Shown here one piece after another: positions 61,651 through 64,000 of a stretch of 64,000 bases of DNA; the first letter of the stretch is position 1; each line of letters opens with the position of its first letter. Made by a program: the position numbers and the translations under genes. Under the pieces are notes generated by a model that saw only the letters and a program-made list of their open reading frames with translations, searched no databases and had not been told where the DNA came from. The stretch is taken from the NCBI RefSeq assembly GCF_037949285.1, contig NZ_CP149927.1, forward strand, positions 393,001-457,000. Reading direction: 5' to 3'. This DNA is from Thioclava sp. GXIMD4216. Lineage in GTDB: Bacteria > Pseudomonadota > Alphaproteobacteria > Rhodobacterales > Rhodobacteraceae.

Positions 61651-62607
61651 ATGGCGGCAGCTACAGCCAAAACCTATCCGAACGCGATTGCCGGAGGCAT
61701 CGATCTGGGGGGCACCAAGATCGAGGCGCGTTTGTTCGGCGCAGGCTATCAGAGCCTTGAAGCGACCCGCTTTCCTACGCCGACCGATACCGTCGAGACG
61801 TTCCTCCAAGCGCTGTCCAAAGCCATCCGCTGGCTGGAGGAGACTTCTGGACGCGGGTCCAGATTGCCGATCGGCATCGGCCTTCCGGGGATCATCAACC
61901 CGTTCAACGGCGCGGCAATGGCCGCCAATATTCCGGTGACCGGCCTTGACCTGCCCGCCGCCATCGCCCGCAAGATCGGGCGCAAGATCCCGCTGATCAA
62001 TGACGGGCAGGCCTTTGCCCTGTCCGAGGCACATGGCGGGGCCGGTCTAGGCGCGCGCTCGGTTCTGGGGCTGATCATGGGCACGGGCATCGGGGCGGGC
62101 CATGTGCTGGACGGCGCGCTGCCCTACCGGCGCAACATCGCAGGGATCGAGGCCGGACATCTGGGCCTGCCAGCGCCGCTGCTTGAACGGCACGGCCTGC
62201 CGATCCGCCCCTGTGGCTGCGGCAGGAAGGGATGTTTTGAAACCTATCTTGCCGGTCCGGGGCTGCGCCGGATCTGCCAGCACAAACTGGGCCACGCCCT
62301 GCCCCCCGAGGATCTGGGGGCGGCGGTGGCGAATGGCGACCCTGCGGCCACCGGCGTGCTGGAGATCTGGGCCGCGCTGGCCGCCCAACTGCTGTTGACG
62401 CTGCATCTGACCCTTGATCCGGATTGCATCATTCTGGGCGGCGGGCTGTCGCAACTGCCTCAGGTCACCGACCATCTGGCGCGGGCTTTCACCCGTGTGC
62501 GGCTTGGCCCGATGGCGCTGCCCGACTTGCGGCTGGCGGCGCATGGGGATAGTTCGGGCGCACGCGGCGCGGCCATTCTGGCGGTGCAGGAAGCGGCAAA
62601 GGAATAG
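61651..62607 (+). CDS. ROK family sugar kinase, probably N-acetylglucosamine kinase
   Basis: A 318-residue ROK kinase. ATP-binding GGIDLGGTKIEARLFG is at the N-terminus, the catalytic aspartate is in LINDGQAFALSEA, and the zinc site is CGCGRKGCFETYLAGPGL with the ROK CxCGxxGCxE pattern. GIEAGHLGL carries the sugar-contacting Glu-x-x-His region. Because nagA follows after 4 bases, GlcNAc phosphorylation to GlcNAc-6-phosphate is the most likely role; glucose or N-acetylmannosamine are alternatives. Confidence 0.88.
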   Translation: MAAATAKTYPNAIAGGIDLGGTKIEARLFGAGYQSLEATRFPTPTDTVETFLQALSKAIRWLEETSGRGSRLPIGIGLPGIINPFNGAAMAANIPVTGLDLPAAIARKIGRKIPLINDGQAFALSEAHGGAGLGARSVLGLIMGTGIGAGHVLDGALPYRRNIAGIEAGHLGLPAPLLERHGLPIRPCGCGRKGCFETYLAGPGLRRICQHKLGHALPPEDLGAAVANGDPAATGVLEIWAALAAQLLLTLHLTLDPDCIILGGGLSQLPQVTDHLARAFTRVRLGPMALPDLRLAAHGDSSGARGAAILAVQEAAKE

Positions 62608-62611
62608 CATC

Positions 62612-63703
62612 ATGATCGTCATCGCCAAGCGCGGCTGGGTCGCGGGACAGTTCTGCGGACCGCTGCGGCTGGAGGTGGTGCAGGGCCGTCTGGTCGGGTT
62701 TCGGGCTGCAGAGGCGGGAGAAACCGGCGATCTAGAGGTCGGGTTTGCCGGTCCGGCGCTGACCGATCTGCAGGTCAATGGCGCAGGCGGTGTGATGCTG
62801 AACTCGCGCCCCGATGCCGAAGGGATCGCCCATATCATCCGCACGCTGCGCCTGCGGGGCACGAGCTGGGCCATGCCCACGCTGATCACCTGCGAGCCCG
62901 AGCGCCTGACCCGCGCGGTCGATGCCGCAATCGAGGCCTTCGGGATGGAGGGGTTTGTGGGCCTGCATATCGAGGGGCCGCATCTCAACCCCGCCAAGCG
63001 CGGCACCCATCAGGCGCAGTTCATCCGCCCCTTCGATGACCGCACGATGACGGATCTGCAGCGGCTGCGCGCGCGGGATATTCCGGTGATGCTGACGCTG
63101 GCCCCCGAATGTGTGCCCCTGCCGGTGATCCAGGAGCTGGCGCGAATGGGGGTTGTGGTCTCGGGCGGGCATAGCATGGCCGATGCCGCACAAACCCGCG
63201 CGGCCCTTGCGGCGGGGCTGCGCTGTTTCACCCATCTCTACAACGCCATGCCCGCCATGACCTCGCGCGCGCCCAATCTGCTGGGGGCCGCCATCGCCTC
63301 GGAGGCCTATGCGGGCATCATCCTCGACGGCCACCATGTGGATTTCACGATGGCGCAGATTGCCTGTCAGGCGCGCCCGCTGCCCGACCGGATGTTCATG
63401 GTCTCGGATGCGATGGCCACGATTGGCGGCCCCGACCATTTCGAGCTTTATGGCCAGACGATCCGCCTCAAGGACGGGGCGCTGGTCAATGCCGAGGGTG
63501 CGCTGGCGGGGGCCCATACCGATCTGGTGCACTGCCTGCGCAATGCGGTGACGCGAATGGGCATGACCGTCGAGACCGCCTATCGCATGGCGGCACTGGT
63601 GCCGCGCGATGCTATGGGGCTGGCGCGTCCCGATCTTACGGCGGGCCTGCCGGTGGCCGAGCTGCTGCTGCTTGATGACCAGCTGCAGCATGTCACGGTG
63701 TAG
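62612..63703 (+). CDS. nagA: N-acetylglucosamine-6-phosphate deacetylase
   Basis: A 363-residue amidohydrolase-superfamily enzyme that deacetylates GlcNAc-6-P to glucosamine-6-P. Key blocks are DLQVNGAGGVMLN (in place of the HGxxG of some members), GFVGLHIEGPHLNPAKRGTH with the metal-binding glutamate, SGGHSMADAAQT, THLYNAMPAMTSRAP and the catalytic aspartate in FMVSDAMATIG. The ATG at 62612 is 4 bases after the kinase stop. With the kinase it forms an amino-sugar recycling or chitin/peptidoglycan sugar utilisation pair. Confidence 0.94.
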   Translation: MIVIAKRGWVAGQFCGPLRLEVVQGRLVGFRAAEAGETGDLEVGFAGPALTDLQVNGAGGVMLNSRPDAEGIAHIIRTLRLRGTSWAMPTLITCEPERLTRAVDAAIEAFGMEGFVGLHIEGPHLNPAKRGTHQAQFIRPFDDRTMTDLQRLRARDIPVMLTLAPECVPLPVIQELARMGVVVSGGHSMADAAQTRAALAAGLRCFTHLYNAMPAMTSRAPNLLGAAIASEAYAGIILDGHHVDFTMAQIACQARPLPDRMFMVSDAMATIGGPDHFELYGQTIRLKDGALVNAEGALAGAHTDLVHCLRNAVTRMGMTVETAYRMAALVPRDAMGLARPDLTAGLPVAELLLLDDQLQHVTV

Positions 63704-63709
63704 CGATGC

Positions 63710-64000
63710 CTAGCGCAGCTGACGCTTGGCCAGTTTGCGCGCCAGTGTCCGGCGGTGCATCCCCAGTTGCCGCGCCGCCTCGGAGATATTGAAATCGGTG
63801 GCGCGCAGCACTTCCTGAATGCGTTCCCATTCATTCACCCGAATGCCCCCCGAGGCCTGCCCCAAGGCCAGATCCGTCTCGCCCGCGCCACGCGCGAAAG
63901 CGGCCTCGATCTCGGCGGCGGTGGCGGGCTTGGCCAGATAATGCCCCGCACCCAGCTTGATCGCCTCGACCGCTGTGGCAATCGAGGCAAAGCCTGTCAG
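63710..64000 (-). CDS. RegA/PrrA/ActR-type response regulator, C-terminal part
   Basis: The frame is open from the window edge to a stop at 63710, showing 96 residues; the N-terminus lies beyond 64000. The visible part has the end of a receiver domain (LTGFASIATAVEAIKLGAGHYLAKPA, with Lys of the KP motif) and then a Fis-type HTH: RIQEVLRATDFNISEAARQL followed by GMHRRTLARKLAKR. This is the arrangement of the redox global regulators RegA, PrrA and ActR of alphaproteobacteria. The partner kinase and SenC/PrrC are not visible. It converges with nagA, 6 bases apart. Confidence 0.88.
   Translation of the reverse strand: MTGFASIATAVEAIKLGAGHYLAKPATAAEIEAAFARGAGETDLALGQASGGIRVNEWERIQEVLRATDFNISEAARQLGMHRRTLARKLAKRQLR

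Noticed and set aside
1..64000. Prophage, IS elements, CRISPR arrays, tRNA or rRNA genes
   Set aside because: No transposase, integrase, regular spaced repeats or recognisable RNA gene sequences were seen on reading the window.

Overview
The window is dense, high-GC alphaproteobacterial chromosome. Gene content fits Rhodobacterales: a RegA/PrrA/ActR-type regulator, a fused CysNC, MinCDE, Urt-type urea transport, and myo-inositol catabolism behind a sugar ABC transporter with a single-domain ATPase. I cannot name the genus from sequence alone. I saw no rRNA, tRNA, CRISPR array, IS element or phage gene.

Layout. 1-2390: end of a sulfate-activation operon (cysD, cysNC) closed by a terminator. 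2675-7915 (+): a five-gene dipeptide/oligopeptide ABC transporter. 7930-20965 (-): a long co-directional block that reads, in transcription order, M20 carbamoyl-amidohydrolase, LysR regulator, peptide-type ABC transporter, omega-aminotransferase, amidase, and a kinase plus class III aminotransferase that together resemble an amino-alcohol kinase/phospho-lyase pair. It looks like uptake and nitrogen salvage from an amide or amine compound.

21060-28403 is the most unusual part. Two divergent operons share a 138-bp promoter region. One encodes a formylglycine-type sulfatase with RTX-like C-terminal repeats and a 744-residue alpha/beta-hydrolase fused to an SGNH-like half. The other encodes two more alpha/beta-hydrolase paralogues flanking a formylglycine-generating enzyme. 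The whole set looks like one system acting on a sulfated, possibly acylated, extracellular substrate.

28404-32490: an AT-richer leader with inverted repeats and a possible 18-codon leader peptide, then an inducible ornithine decarboxylase and PotE antiporter, as in acid-stress/putrescine modules. 32527-36854: 2-hydroxyacid reductase, M20 amidohydrolase, homocysteine methyltransferase, tandem GNAT protein. 37030-49496: a myo-inositol regulon (IolG, sugar ABC transporter, Gfo/Idh, IolC-DUF2090 fusion, IolD, IolE, Hyi/IolI-like) transcribed leftward from a divergent LacI-type regulator. Two matching operator palindromes lie between them, one overlapping the iolG -35. iolA and iolB are absent.

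49503-59231: a sigma-region-4-like protein, the urtABCDE urea ABC transporter, and a convergent two-component system whose kinase carries an NCS1 transporter-like sensor and a cysteine-rich module. 59341-61375: minCDE with a strong terminator. 61651-64000: an N-acetylglucosamine pair (ROK kinase, NagA) and the 3' part of a RegA/PrrA/ActR-like response regulator.

A recurring theme is a strong stem-loop between the solute-binding-protein gene and the first permease gene in three ABC operons, plus several hairpins between the iol genes, which suggests tuning of relative expression by mRNA stability.
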